From: Sergeia podlipaevii
Taxonomy: Eukaryota > Euglenozoa > Kinetoplastea > Trypanosomatida > Trypanosomatidae
Length of the DNA stretch: 24,286 nucleotides
NCBI GenBank assembly: GCA_030849805.1
Contig: JASANZ010001914.1
Coordinates: 1-24,286 of the forward strand
Direction: 5' to 3'
Made by a program: the position numbers and the translations under genes. Shown here in pieces: positions 8,976 to 18,079 of the stretch (positions within the stretch are counted from its first letter, which is position 1; each line of letters starts with the position of its first letter). The notes beneath the pieces are model-generated. The model did no database searches, was not told the DNA's origin, and saw nothing but the letters and a program-made list of their open reading frames with translations.

Positions 8976-11900
8976 TTACACACGCGGCGGCGCAGTCACG
9001 TCATCGTCGTCATCGTCATTATACATGTTCTCCGCAACAGTATACTCGGCAGGTGCTGCGCTCATGGGAGGCATCGCAGCGTAAGGGGCAGCAGCAGGAG
9101 CTGGCATCATGCCATATATCCCACTACCCATGAAGTGCCCTGTGCCTCCGCCGTATACCGGGGGTGGTGATGGTGGTGGTGGTGAAAACACTGGCCCCGG
9201 TGGCAGCACACCGCCTGGCGCGATCATCGCCATCATGGTGGAGATATCTGGGGGCGCGAATGGGGCATTGGAGTCCGCCGCTCTCGCATCATACGCGTTG
9301 CTGCTCTTGACAAGCTCGGGGTTGTCGATAATGCGATCATTCTTGAAAATGTAAATTGTCTTGCCAACGCACGTAAATGTTTTGAGGGCAAGAGCGCGGG
9401 CCTCCACGTTGCGGTTCGGAAGCGTGATGCGCGCTACATGGCCTACAATCTTGGTAGGCCCAACACGCATGCCCAGCGTCTCACCAAGCGCACGCGCAAG
9501 TGTCGCAGGCACGTTGTCATATTTGTGGCCTGGAACAGGGTACACCACCACAGACGGTGTGCGCTCCTCGATCGATCGTGCGGGTAGTGGCGGTGGAGGG
9601 CGGGTGAGAGGCGAGGGGCCAGTTGCAGAGGAGGCGGACGCACCAATGACACCGTTTCCTGCCACCTCCGTCATGGAGTTGGCAGGAATGGTAGAGAACG
9701 GCTGTGGCGCTGCGAGAAGGGCCAGGAGCTCTGCGGTAGTCGGTGGCGACGCCACAGCCGATGCCTCAGTTGTGTTTACCGCGGAGGTGCTTGGAGCGCC
9801 AATCGCGGCAAAAAGTTCAGCAGTCCGGCTCGCCTCGGTATTTGCTGTGGACTCCGCCGGAGGCTTCTGCGCAGCTTGCATGGCCATGAGCTTCTCCATC
9901 AACGTGGCCCCGCCTCCTGCTCCATGCTGCTGTTGCTGTTGGTTCGAGTCCTTCCCTTGTGTTGTGTTTTGGGATCCGTCCGTAGGGGTCGCAAAGGTGA
10001 ATTTGCCAATATTCACAGGCTCAGTGTTTTCAGAAGCTGGGTGTGCTCTATCCTGCTTCGTAGGGTTTGACGCGGCAGATGCCTCTTTTTTTTTTGCTGT
10101 CGCGGTAGAGGGAGCCGTAGTGGTGGCTATTGGCGCGAATGTTGGGGCTGCTGCCTTGCGCAGGTTTACAGCAGACATTTCCATCTGCAACCCACCTCCC
10201 CAGCCTTCCTGGGCCTCTTCCATGTCTGTGACGCCCGTGACTTCCTGCACTTGGTAACTGCCCGCAGCACCTAGCATGCCTGTGTATTGCTGCTGCTCCT
10301 GCTGCTGCTGTTGCTGTAGCAGTAAAGCCGCCTGCTGCTCTTCCTCCACGCTGGGTAGACCCATGTCAAAACGCAGTTCCGTTTCAAGGTTCTGAAGGTA
10401 TTTGAGCAACTCCTCAAGACTATCTCCAAGAATCTCCAGATCCGGCGCGGCTTGCTTGAGGAGGTAGAGATAGTACTCGTGGAATTCATCTTCGGGGTTC
10501 AAGAAGTGGAACATCTCTGGCTCATCACGCAGCAGCTGCGCCTCCGACTCACGTGAACGGTTAGCCGCCACGCTCTTCACGCACATAATGAACACATGTT
10601 CCGCATCCGCGCTCGGCCGCTTGCCAGTGTAGACAGTGGGCTGGTTCTGCTGTGCTTGCGGCTGCTGATCGCCAACTAGTCCTTCGGCTGCGGCTGCAGC
10701 TGCGGTGGCTTGGACTGCCGCTGCGGCTTCCATGGGCGCCGGGACTGACACAGCAGCGGGCTTCCCTGGATGTGTCTGGAACCCGTAGTATGGATACAAA
10801 CACGTGCCTTCCTTGCTCTCTGTTTCAGCAGAAGCGGAGGTAAGGGAAGTCGCATTTGATCTCATAATGGCCCGCTCTGTGCGCAGCCACGCCCTGCCGC
10901 TGTCCTCGCGGCGGCACCACCAGTTCCACGCACCCGCAATCACCTTCGCGGAGGCGGCCGGATCCCAGTCACGGCGACCTCGCTCCGTCAAAGCAGTAAG
11001 GTGGGCTTTCACAATGCTGCGCAGGTGCAGCAGCCACCGTGCCGCAGTGGCACGCGTTGTATACGTAAAGGAGTGATCTGTCGAAACCACCACCAGCTTC
11101 GAACGTACGGTGTCATACGGCTGTACAGGAATGGACGCAGGAGCGAGTTGCGAGGGCGGAGGCAAGAGCCGCGCACGCTTCGTCTGCCGCCATGCATTTG
11201 TAAGGGAGGTCGTCCAACCGCGGCAGCGCACCGGCGGCGCCTTCGGACGCTCATGGCCTTCACCACAGAATACAATCGATGCGGCAGAGTCGAGTGAGGT
11301 ACCATGCTCCAGAATTGCCAGTGGTGGTAGCGAGGCTGCGTTTGTAGGCGCGCCTGCCGTGGCGGCGGCGGCGGCATTAGCTGCGGTCATCAGCCGAGTA
11401 TCGCACAGCGTTTTCATGAGGAACAGAAAGGGCTTGCCCGCAGCCTGCTTCATACAGTCAGCATCACTGAGAACGCTGTTCTCTGCGTAGACACCAGTGC
11501 GCCGTGCGATGATAAGAGCGCTGCTGCTGCTGCTAGAGTCACAGTGAACCCCATCAAGAAGCAGCACGCTGCCGCTCGCAGTCGGTACGGCGCAGTTGGG
11601 ATACAAAGCGGCCGACACACATGCCCGCACGACACTCGAGACAGCCGCATTATCGGCACACGCAGCCACGCGGCGGGTAAGTGCCTTGCGTACATCTTCG
11701 CTTCTAGTAGGAAAGGAGGCTTCATCCCCGCCTGCATTGCCATCTGCAGATAACCGGAGGCGCTTGGTAAGTAAGTAGAGACTCGCCTGAACCTGTGCCA
11801 CCTCCACCATGAGCGCGCGTGACACACCGCACTCTGCGTAGAACGCCTTCTCCGCGTCTACTTGCTCAGAGGCACGTATGTCGGCCCACATGCGGAAGAT

Positions 11901-14456
11901 GTTAAATGCGCTGACGGTGTCACTCAGCGAGTCCCGTGAGAAGTACAGGCGGGCCTCACGCAAGAGCGCTCGATGCTCTTCAGGCCCACCAAAGTCTTCT
12001 TCTTCCTGCTCCTCCTCCACTGACTTTCCTTCATCCTCTTCCTTGCCATGCTCACGCTGGGCAGCACCACGAGTGCGGGCACGAAACAAATCGCCGCTGG
12101 CCCAAAGCGCCGCAATGACGGTTGCCTCCAGTGTGCAGCCCAGCAGAGATGCATGCGCCAGTAGACGTGCAAGAGAAAAAGGCATCGGCAGGCAAACTGT
12201 CAGGACACCAAGTGGCCTCATGCACACGAGTGCGGGCCCTTCTGTTCCTGTGGCTGAAGCGGCATGTGCAACACTGATGTGACTCGCTGCCACGAGGTAG
12301 GCCTCGATACTGCTAAGCATACGGCGTAGCGGCTCATACCTGTTTGATGAAGCCGCGGGCACCGTCACGAGGTGCGAAGCAACCAGCTGTGCAATGCGGC
12401 CTACCACACTTGGCGTGGCGCTCACTGGAGATGAAGATGCAAACGAGGCAGCTTCCGTACGAGCTTGGAAGAATTGGTACAACTGTACATAACGCTCCAT
12501 AGGGAGGCGAAATACAATGTGCTGAGCCGGGTCCACACTGCGGCGGCGGTGCTCCACGCTGTGCAGGATGCTCTTGGGGATAAGCTGGATCACCATTGGT
12601 GCGATAGAGGCCGCCTCACCGCTAGCAACACTCATTGAGGAAGATAACTTTGCAATGGAGCGACGTGCACGCAATGCACCAATGCTCGCGTACTCCGTCA
12701 CCCACACATCTGACATTGAAGTAAGATCTAAGCTGCGGTGCGTGATGCGAGCACAGTCCACGACAAGGCCGACATCCACCGCGGAAGGAAGCACCGTCTG
12801 TGCCATGTCTGACGTGCAGAGCAGTACCCAGCGCTGCTGCGCGTTCGTCACAACACCACGTTGAGCAACAGCGAGGAACTCATTAAACAAAGTGACAGAC
12901 TCAGAAAGAACCGAAACCGCAAAGCTGCCAAGAGCAGAAGAAGACACAGATGACTTGCGAGCGCTTTCGCCTTGTTGCTTCTCCTCCTCCTCCTCCCCCT
13001 CCTCGCCTTCGGTTGCAGCGCCACTCAAGCGTTCATGCATCTCCTGCTGAATGAGCTCCAGTGCGGCCTGACTGGGGGCGACGACTACAACGGCAGGAAG
13101 AACATTCGCGTCATCGCCGCTGCGTGCAGCGCGGTCCGCAACGTCAAAGTTATAGATGGATTTGGCAATGATATCGCACCAGTACCTGCGACACTTGACA
13201 GGGTCGGTGAAGTCAGCATCTACCGTCTCCAACACGCGCGTCACCACGTCAACATCGCTCGCATAGCGTGCCAGCTCCCTATCCGGATCTTGGCACAGAC
13301 TACTGCCCTCCTTATCGCACTTCGCAAGCCACTGCACGGCTTCTTCCACATAGAGCACTGCGGCTTGCTGAGCAGTCGCAGATGACGATGCCGCCGCAGT
13401 AACCCCACCTACGGTGCTACTCACAGTAAACATGGTAGGGCGGCAGCTGCTGAAGAACTCCATCAGTGGCGCAGCGCACTGCTCATCAGGGCACGCTACC
13501 ACAACACGGAGGCGTCGCACTGCCGCTGCCGCCGCATTTCCCCCCGCTGCGGTGTTGTGGGAGGGCGCCGCACTTGCCAGCAGCACATCGCGCACCATCG
13601 CAAAACACATCTCCGTCGCCTCGTTGCGCATGTGCACGTCGTCAAAGATAAGACAGCCAACATCCACCAAAGTCGGGTCGCAAAGCAGCTGACTCCGCAG
13701 CACTGGGGCGGTGGTGACAATAATACTGGTGCCCTGAGTGGCCTCACACTCCAACGGCAGCACGCACGCCACCGTGCGCGATGTGAGCGCGTCCTCGCCA
13801 CGCTCCTCCCGCAGCCGCCGCACCGTAAGCTGCGCCGCCACCTCGTTGGCCGCTACCAAAACAATTCGACGGCGCTTGAAGGCGTCGGTCTCCGAGAGCA
13901 CAAGAGGCACCTGCAGTGTTTTCCCGCTCCCGCCTGCTGCTACAAGCGCAACCAGTGGGCTGTTCAGCAGCGCATCTAGCAGCTCCGTGCGCTGCTGATG
14001 AACTGGGAAGCGCTGACGATGCGGCAGCCACTCCCGACGCAGCTTGAGCACACGCGTCATGGGCAGGGTTGCAACAGCGTCCGCTTGAAAAGAAGGAAAA
14101 GGCGCCAACTTATGCACAGCGCCCCTGCGAAAATCGTCCGTTTCCATTGCAAAGATAGCCTGCGCCGTCGTGAAGGAAGCCGCAGTGGATACATCTCTTT
14201 CTATACCGACCGCTACACTCAGGCCGCTGCTAGGGCCAATCTTCGCAGCCGCCTCAGCAGTCAAGTCGCGCTCCCACCGTTCCACTTCTGCCGTGCTTAC
14301 AGGGACGTCGAGAAGATAATTATAGATGCGCTGGACGGAGGCTTGCCCGGTAGTGCCTTTTTTTAGCTGTTGCTTGACCGCTGAGGTGAGGTAGGCCTGG
14401 CTAGCTGGGGTGACCGCGCCAGCTTCAGCCGCATACACGCACGAGGTGATAGACAT
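8976..14456 (-). CDS. Degenerate DExH helicase-like protein with SURP domain
   Basis: An 1826-residue protein. Residues ~150-600 resemble the tandem RecA core of DEAH/RHA helicases: motif I GGSGKT (175-180) followed by LQVP; motif II DDVH (272-275) instead of DEAH; motif III SAT replaced by ACP (321-323); a motif IV-like VVVVAPSQ (456-463); motif V reads CTSDMAQT (547-554) in place of TNIAETS. The QRxGRxGR motif VI is not recognisable. Residues ~745-790 fit the winged-helix/HA2 part, and ~1115-1160 may be the OB-like part. A SURP domain follows (about 1285-1335) with FHFLNP (1316-1321) and YY (1328-1329). The C-terminal third is Ala/Gln/Pro-rich, with a Q run (1381-1390) and a possible RRM-like stretch (1635-1706). 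SURP domains are known from splicing factors, so a role in RNA processing is inferred. Probable pseudo-helicase: unwinding activity is doubtful, but ATP binding remains possible. ATG at 14456 follows a good splice signal. Confidence 0.85.
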   Translation of the reverse strand: MSITSCVYAAEAGAVTPASQAYLTSAVKQQLKKGTTGQASVQRIYNYLLDVPVSTAEVERWERDLTAEAAAKIGPSSGLSVAVGIERDVSTAASFTTAQAIFAMETDDFRRGAVHKLAPFPSFQADAVATLPMTRVLKLRREWLPHRQRFPVHQQRTELLDALLNSPLVALVAAGGSGKTLQVPLVLSETDAFKRRRIVLVAANEVAAQLTVRRLREERGEDALTSRTVACVLPLECEATQGTSIIVTTAPVLRSQLLCDPTLVDVGCLIFDDVHMRNEATEMCFAMVRDVLLASAAPSHNTAAGGNAAAAAVRRLRVVVACPDEQCAAPLMEFFSSCRPTMFTVSSTVGGVTAAASSSATAQQAAVLYVEEAVQWLAKCDKEGSSLCQDPDRELARYASDVDVVTRVLETVDADFTDPVKCRRYWCDIIAKSIYNFDVADRAARSGDDANVLPAVVVVAPSQAALELIQQEMHERLSGAATEGEEGEEEEEKQQGESARKSSVSSSALGSFAVSVLSESVTLFNEFLAVAQRGVVTNAQQRWVLLCTSDMAQTVLPSAVDVGLVVDCARITHRSLDLTSMSDVWVTEYASIGALRARRSIAKLSSSMSVASGEAASIAPMVIQLIPKSILHSVEHRRRSVDPAQHIVFRLPMERYVQLYQFFQARTEAASFASSSPVSATPSVVGRIAQLVASHLVTVPAASSNRYEPLRRMLSSIEAYLVAASHISVAHAASATGTEGPALVCMRPLGVLTVCLPMPFSLARLLAHASLLGCTLEATVIAALWASGDLFRARTRGAAQREHGKEEDEGKSVEEEQEEEDFGGPEEHRALLREARLYFSRDSLSDTVSAFNIFRMWADIRASEQVDAEKAFYAECGVSRALMVEVAQVQASLYLLTKRLRLSADGNAGGDEASFPTRSEDVRKALTRRVAACADNAAVSSVVRACVSAALYPNCAVPTASGSVLLLDGVHCDSSSSSSALIIARRTGVYAENSVLSDADCMKQAAGKPFLFLMKTLCDTRLMTAANAAAAATAGAPTNAASLPPLAILEHGTSLDSAASIVFCGEGHERPKAPPVRCRGWTTSLTNAWRQTKRARLLPPPSQLAPASIPVQPYDTVRSKLVVVSTDHSFTYTTRATAARWLLHLRSIVKAHLTALTERGRRDWDPAASAKVIAGAWNWWCRREDSGRAWLRTERAIMRSNATSLTSASAETESKEGTCLYPYYGFQTHPGKPAAVSVPAPMEAAAAVQATAAAAAAEGLVGDQQPQAQQNQPTVYTGKRPSADAEHVFIMCVKSVAANRSRESEAQLLRDEPEMFHFLNPEDEFHEYYLYLLKQAAPDLEILGDSLEELLKYLQNLETELRFDMGLPSVEEEQQAALLLQQQQQQEQQQYTGMLGAAGSYQVQEVTGVTDMEEAQEGWGGGLQMEMSAVNLRKAAAPTFAPIATTTAPSTATAKKKEASAASNPTKQDRAHPASENTEPVNIGKFTFATPTDGSQNTTQGKDSNQQQQQHGAGGGATLMEKLMAMQAAQKPPAESTANTEASRTAELFAAIGAPSTSAVNTTEASAVASPPTTAELLALLAAPQPFSTIPANSMTEVAGNGVIGASASSATGPSPLTRPPPPLPARSIEERTPSVVVYPVPGHKYDNVPATLARALGETLGMRVGPTKIVGHVARITLPNRNVEARALALKTFTCVGKTIYIFKNDRIIDNPELVKSSNAYDARAADSNAPFAPPDISTMMAMIAPGGVLPPGPVFSPPPPSPPPVYGGGTGHFMGSGIYGMMPAPAAAPYAAMPPMSAAPAEYTVAENMYNDDDDDDVTAPPRV

Positions 14457-14492
14457 TCTGTATTTTTTTTTTTTTTATGTCTAGGTGTGCTT

Positions 14493-14494
14493 CT
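14493..14494 (-). promoter_or_regulatory. Predicted spliced-leader acceptor AG for the helicase-like gene
   Basis: On the sense strand a C/T-rich tract (plus about 14500-14550) leads into GATTTAG, the first AG after the tract. This leaves a 5' UTR of 36 nt that includes an A-run just before the ATG. Confidence 0.55.
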
Positions 14495-14791
14495 AAATCG
14501 TAACAATGAAAGAAGGAGAGAGGAGTAACAGAAAAACTAAAAGTGAAAAGGCGATACAAATGTAAGTTTAATTACCAACACCGGTTTCTCCTATTTGAAT
14601 CCTTCTTTTAAAAATTGATTTTTTTTTTGTCTTCACCTGTGGGGTAAAAAAAAAAGTAATAACAATATAGTGTGTGAGTGTTGCACTGACAAAAATAAAT
14701 GAACAGATAAAAATAGTTGTGTAAGGTGGTGCTCAATATACGCAGTGGAACCCCAGTGCAATTCTGCTACCCAACCTAACTACTACTATTA

Positions 14792-14816
14792 ACACACACA
14801 CACACACACACACACA
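14792..14816. repeat. (AC)n microsatellite, 12.5 units on plus strand
   Basis: A perfect AC tract in the receptor gene's 3' flank, read as GU in the transcript. Confidence 0.95.
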
Positions 14817-14980
14817 AAGAAAAAGAAAAAAGAAAAGAAAAAACTGTTAAAGTGGGGCAAAACAAAAGAAAATCAGTAGTGATTGCAAACAGAAACATGG
14901 AGTGCACTGATGAATACTTGAAAAGATAGTTAAGGTAACCTCTCAGGGCAACTCTGTGTCTCTTGGCATATCTTCAGAGA

Positions 14981-14997
14981 ACACACACACACACACA
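14981..14997. repeat. (AC)n short microsatellite
   Basis: About 8.5 AC units on the plus strand, directly before a short ATATGTAT stretch, in the receptor gene's 3' flank. Confidence 0.9.
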
Positions 14998-15322
14998 TAT
15001 GTATCTGCATTGACGTTTAATATTTGAGTAACGGCATGAACAAAGCATGATTTTTTTTCCTTTTCTTCTGGAAAATATCAGAAAGCAGAATAAAATAGAA
15101 AACCTAAGAAAAGCATTTCTTTCTAGCATAAAAAAGCATATACTTGTGTCCCACACACACACAAAAAAAAAAAAAAACAATAATTGCAATAGGGATATAG
15201 ATGCAAGTATTAAAAAGTTAACAAATAGGCAAAGCGGAGGCTGTCCTTTCATTTCAGTATTCACCGTTCAAGGGTAACTGTTCACTATTATTATTTTTTT
15301 TGCTCTTCCTTCTCTATTTCCT

Positions 15323-18079
15323 TTATGAGAACATATTGTCTTCGTCCCCACGCAGACGCCGCATCTCCTCTTCAGTAACAGGCACCTCATCGCTTTCCAG
15401 CGCTTGTTCCACCAGTTTCTGCATCCGATAGTGTCGGAAGCAAAAGAAAAACGAGGCAATCGTACCCACAAAACCAAACACGCAGAGCACAATGGATCCT
15501 GTGGACGCGGTTGCAGTATTCCCCAGCACAAAGGATATATCACGAAATGTGTCTAGAGGAATGACGGTGCTGTTTGTCATCCACAGAAACTTTTTCGTGT
15601 ACTGGATGACCAGCACCGGACGCTTCCGTGCATTCCAGAAGCCCAGCACCAGCTTGGCGTTGGGTATTTGAATATCAATGTTATACGCGGCAAAGTCTCG
15701 CTCACCATGTGAGTCAATTGAAAAAGGCCCAGTAAAGTTGTCTAGAGTTGTATTGCGCACAAAGGGCTGCAGATTGGCACTGCGATTGAGCAGCACATTG
15801 CGGTTGACCGCGCGCTGCACGGTGTCGATCACGACATACGCCGCGTCTACAGCGAAGCCGTGTATAGCCGTGATGACTGGGACAGTGGACGAATCAGCGG
15901 CAGAAGTAAATCCACCCTGCGCAAGTACCTCTCGCATTTGCGATTGAATGTCCGGACTTGCGGTGAGCTGCTCATTGATTGCACTCAGGCGTTCATACGG
16001 CACATATGGGTAAACGCATATAGAGCTCTGCAGCTTGTTACGAGCCTTGGGAAAACTGTCACCGTAGAGACAAAGGTCTTTGCTAAGAAAATACACGTAA
16101 TTGTGCATGAACGGAAGTTCATCTATGAGATTGAAGAACATGAGTGCATCGTCGCCGCTGAGAGGAAGCAAAATGTGAATAATGCGGCTCACATCGGATT
16201 TGTAGATCATCTTTAGACACTCCACGACCGTCGCCTTGCTGTAGTCTTCAAGCAAGTAGGTTTTCTCGATAAAGATGTTGCGTTTCCCCAGGGCCTTTGC
16301 CATGGCGTCAGATCGAGAGCGCCCAAGCAGATCCGTTGTGGAAACAATTGTCGCTCGCTCCCACGCGAAGTAGGCGGAGATCTCGCTGTGCGCTTGATAA
16401 GAAAAGTCGTCGCTCGGGATAGTTCTAGAAAAGTGTGGGTAGTTGTAAGTGTCCGTTATGAAGAAGCTATTGGCGGAGTTGTAGTCAATCTGAGTGACGG
16501 CAAACTTGTTGATAACAGGGGTGAGTGCCATGGCCACGTTGGAACGCCCGGGCCCAGTGAGGATGGTACAGGTGCGGGCAACAGGAATAAACGCAGACAG
16601 CCCCTGCACTCCACTGTCTCCTGTGCTGATTGCGACGGGAATAAAGCTGAAAGTGGCATCATTCACCTGGGTCTCCCCCTGCAGCAGTGCAGTGGACTTG
16701 ACTGCTTTGTTGTGCTGAAGTAAAACAAAGAGAAGAGAGTACAACATCTCCACATTACCGCCAGAGCCAGGGGAGGCGAGGCAGATCACTGCAGCTCGCA
16801 GCGGAGATGGCGGCACTAACGCCTTCATAATGTCAGGTTTTAAAGTGGTCTGGTTTGGAGGCAGCGAGTAGTTTGTGAAGTACCACGAGGCGAGCACGAC
16901 GTCGCTACCGCTGTAGCGAGTCACAAGGCCAAAGTCAGCGTCAGAGCGTTGAGCATAGCTACGATCAAAAGAAACACGCCCAGTGTAGCCATGGAATGTA
17001 ACGGCACGCAAAACCTCAACTGAACTCACTCCGCCACCGCGACCGACAAGCTCAATGGCGTCCAGCAGGTGACTCAACACGTACGCGCCATACTTATTTA
17101 GAACACCAGCGCTGATGAGGCCGCGATCTGCCAGCTTTTCTTCGGAGGTATAATAGGACACAAACAGCGCTCCCCATGCTGGATCTGCTTCGGTGCCACC
17201 TCCAAATTCTGGAAAAACGTTGAGTGTTTCGCGGGAGCCAATGAGAAAGACGTTCTTTATTTGGTTAGCGCGAGTCAAGGCAGCCTTTAACTTTAGCATC
17301 TGTGACTCTACAATGAAGCAGGCCAGTCCACGCGGCTTGTGCTCCAAGAGCTTCGCGACCAACGCATCATCATCAGCGTCGGACGTTGAAGGATTCATGA
17401 ACACCTCTGTCACCACTGTTGGCGTAGTGAGGGCTAGCGCTAGTTGATTGGGGAGAACGGACTGCAGACTTTGGCCATAGCCATTGTTTGAAAAGACCAC
17501 TGCCATCGATGACCACTGGAGCTGAAGCGAGGTCAACTCTAGCAGCGCGCGCGCGTTTACTGCATCGCGGGGGACAATACATATGTTCCGCGGGTTTCGC
17601 GATGCGCCACACAAATAATTATCTGAGGACCGCGCCGAAATGAGAAGAATATCGGCTGTGGCATCATTCTGCTTCAGCGCGTCCGATACAGCTGCAGAGA
17701 TATCCACGCCTTCGGCAAGAAAGATGACATCGGGCAAAGCGTCAGTGTTGTTCAAAAGCTCTCCAAGAGCGACGAGAGCGGCAATCATGTCGCCATCACT
17801 GTTCTTAATAACGGGCTCCGAGGCAAACAAGGTCGCCCCTGTGCTTCCCTTCTCAAAAGTATTGTCGATGTGTTTGCGCAGCGCCACTTGGAGAGAGTCT
17901 ACATTGAGATTGCAGCGCTGTAGATTCGCAAGAACTGCCCACCGCAGGGACCCCGATTGATTTTCCGTAGCATCACACTGCCCTGCCGAAGGAAGGAGTA
18001 ACAATACCACCGCTACAAGAGTAAGCAAAAAGAAAGCGACAGCCGAGCGGCTGTTCTCACAACCCCTGAAGATGGCCAT
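15323..18079 (-). CDS. Type I membrane receptor-like protein with two PBP-type ectodomains
   Basis: A 918-residue predicted surface or endomembrane protein. It opens with a signal peptide (hydrophobic core about 13-30, small residues SAGQC-D near 31-36). Two periplasmic-binding-protein/ANF-receptor-like regions follow (about 43-415 and 425-845); the second has the recognisable YFAWERATIVSTTDLLGRS stretch near 570-588. There are several N-x-S/T sites. One membrane segment lies at about 859-881, followed by a short charged cytosolic tail of 37 residues rich in Glu/Asp. The layout resembles the ectodomain of trypanosomatid receptor-type adenylate cyclases, but the cytosolic cyclase domain is absent and the reading frame ends cleanly. 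Ligand unknown; it may act as a binding, sorting or co-receptor protein. I chose the ATG at 18079 because the longer frame begins at TTG (18091) and the ATG gives a clean signal peptide. A candidate acceptor AG is at 18200-18201. Confidence 0.85.
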   Translation of the reverse strand: MAIFRGCENSRSAVAFFLLTLVAVVLLLLPSAGQCDATENQSGSLRWAVLANLQRCNLNVDSLQVALRKHIDNTFEKGSTGATLFASEPVIKNSDGDMIAALVALGELLNNTDALPDVIFLAEGVDISAAVSDALKQNDATADILLISARSSDNYLCGASRNPRNICIVPRDAVNARALLELTSLQLQWSSMAVVFSNNGYGQSLQSVLPNQLALALTTPTVVTEVFMNPSTSDADDDALVAKLLEHKPRGLACFIVESQMLKLKAALTRANQIKNVFLIGSRETLNVFPEFGGGTEADPAWGALFVSYYTSEEKLADRGLISAGVLNKYGAYVLSHLLDAIELVGRGGGVSSVEVLRAVTFHGYTGRVSFDRSYAQRSDADFGLVTRYSGSDVVLASWYFTNYSLPPNQTTLKPDIMKALVPPSPLRAAVICLASPGSGGNVEMLYSLLFVLLQHNKAVKSTALLQGETQVNDATFSFIPVAISTGDSGVQGLSAFIPVARTCTILTGPGRSNVAMALTPVINKFAVTQIDYNSANSFFITDTYNYPHFSRTIPSDDFSYQAHSEISAYFAWERATIVSTTDLLGRSRSDAMAKALGKRNIFIEKTYLLEDYSKATVVECLKMIYKSDVSRIIHILLPLSGDDALMFFNLIDELPFMHNYVYFLSKDLCLYGDSFPKARNKLQSSICVYPYVPYERLSAINEQLTASPDIQSQMREVLAQGGFTSAADSSTVPVITAIHGFAVDAAYVVIDTVQRAVNRNVLLNRSANLQPFVRNTTLDNFTGPFSIDSHGERDFAAYNIDIQIPNAKLVLGFWNARKRPVLVIQYTKKFLWMTNSTVIPLDTFRDISFVLGNTATASTGSIVLCVFGFVGTIASFFFCFRHYRMQKLVEQALESDEVPVTEEEMRRLRGDEDNMFS

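Larger units (their letters stand above)
14457..15322. other. Spacer between receptor-like and helicase-like genes
   Basis: This holds the receptor gene's 3' UTR and the helicase-like gene's 5' leader. It contains CA tracts at 14792-14816, 14981-14997 and a short one near 15152-15163, plus several A- and T-runs. No gene is supported; the 76- and 96-residue open frames on the two strands are repeat-driven. Confidence 0.6.

Noticed and set aside
9940..9951. T-arm-like GGTTCGAGTCC on the plus strand
   Set aside because: It lies in the Gln-rich part of the helicase-like gene and has no acceptor stem, D-arm or anticodon arm around it, so it is not a tRNA.
9361..10257. 298-residue open frame on the plus strand
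   Set aside because: Antisense to the Ala/Gln-rich tail of the helicase-like protein; Cys/Ala/Val-rich composition reflects opposite-strand codons. No motif seen.
13738..14031. Overlapping short open frames on both strands within the helicase core
   Set aside because: GC-rich coding sequence gives open frames in several frames. The minus-strand helicase-like frame is the one with domain evidence.
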